Assembly: GCA_025965195.1 (NCBI GenBank)
Contig: JAOPXK010000003.1
Location: 1 to 35,279, forward strand
Source: Marmoricola sp.
GTDB taxonomy: Bacteria; Actinomycetota; Actinomycetes; Propionibacteriales; Nocardioidaceae
Direction of reading: 5' to 3'
Length of the DNA stretch: 35,279 nt
A model generated the notes under the pieces. The model saw only the letters and a program-made list of their open reading frames with translations. It did not search any database and was not told where the DNA came from. Position numbers and translations under genes: made by a program. Positions 35,128-35,279 of the stretch are shown piece by piece. Numbering within the stretch: the stretch's first letter is position 1; each line of letters opens with the position of its first letter.

Positions 35128-35279
35128 CTAGTCGGCACCGACGACGCTGAAAGACTGGCTGACGAAGATGTGGTGCGGCCAGTTGACACCGATGTAGTGC
35201 ACCTCGTACTCGCCATTGCTCAGCTGGACAACGCGGTCCACGACGCCACCCGGGTAGGCGGCCAGCGCGGCTTCGGTTG
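35128..35279 (-). CDS. C-terminus of a PepSY-like protein (5' part outside window)
   Basis: The last 50 residues of a protein whose start lies beyond the right edge. It reads through TEAALAAYPGGVVDRVVQLS and GEYEVHYIGVNWPHHIFV to SFSVVGAD and a TAG at 35128-35130. The pattern 'AALAxYPGG-x-VDRV...YEVH...V-x-x-x-F-x-V' resembles the PepSY-type alpha/beta unit found at the end of many secreted actinobacterial proteins. The fragment is too short to say more. A terminator lies downstream. Confidence 0.6.
   Translation of the reverse strand, partial: TEAALAAYPGGVVDRVVQLSNGEYEVHYIGVNWPHHIFVSQSFSVVGAD

Overview
The window is chromosomal DNA from a high-GC actinobacterium, most likely a member of the Nocardioidaceae (Nocardioides-like). 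This rests on strong G/C use at third codon positions, frequent GTG and TTG starts, and gene order. The order lepB-rplS-trmD-rimM-khpA-rpsP / amidohydrolase / ffh / glnD-glnB-amtB / ftsY / smc / mutM-rnc-rpmF-DUF177-sepIVA-like / coaD-rsmD-recG-DAK / rpmB resembles the Mycobacterium tuberculosis Rv2903c-Rv2975c neighbourhood. No rRNA, tRNA, CRISPR array, insertion sequence or prophage was seen.

Region 1 (1-4274, minus strand) is a translation/secretion operon read as rpsP-khpA-rimM-trmD-rplS-lepB-lepB'. TrmD carries an extra C-terminal GNAT acetyltransferase domain, S16 has a long Ala/Glu/Lys tail, a long hairpin separates khpA from rimM, and signal peptidase I is tandemly duplicated (the second copy runs off the window). 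Region 2 (4485-7507, plus strand) holds a VanW-family protein, an amidohydrolase and a membrane-anchored endonuclease/exonuclease/phosphatase-family protein. It ends at a striking compound inverted repeat facing ffh.

Region 3 (7681-15404, mostly minus) encodes the SRP GTPase Ffh and a nitrogen cluster read as amtB1-glnB1-amtB2-glnB2-glnD. A good GlnR box lies upstream of amtB1 and a long hairpin lies between the two amt-PII pairs. AmtB2 has Glu in place of the first histidine of the pore twin-His motif, so the two channels probably differ mechanistically. A TetR regulator is divergent from the cluster.

Region 4 (16349-21757, minus) carries ftsY, a small membrane protein, a hotdog thioesterase and smc. 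Region 5 (21896-24295) is a classic divergent TetR/DHA2-type efflux pair; the intergenic region holds four GAAC-N3-GTTC palindromes over the efflux promoter. Region 6 (24371-32680, minus) contains a small coiled-coil protein and the mutM-rnc-rpmF-DUF177, SepIVA-like-coaD, rsmD-recG-DAK units, with extensive 4-nt start/stop overlaps. rpmB diverges from this block and ends in a 17-bp hairpin.

Region 7 (33145-35279) is accessory: an apparently orphan MafI-like immunity protein, an unrecognised 136-residue protein, an aminoglycoside-phosphotransferase-fold kinase with a QGD catalytic motif, and the end of a PepSY-like protein. Several single genes have a -10-like hexamer ending 6-7 nt before the start codon and no Shine-Dalgarno sequence, suggesting leaderless transcripts. 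No obviously new multi-gene system was found. The best leads are the AmtB2 variant, the TrmD-GNAT fusion, the four-site operator array, the compound inverted repeat and the orphan immunity-like gene.
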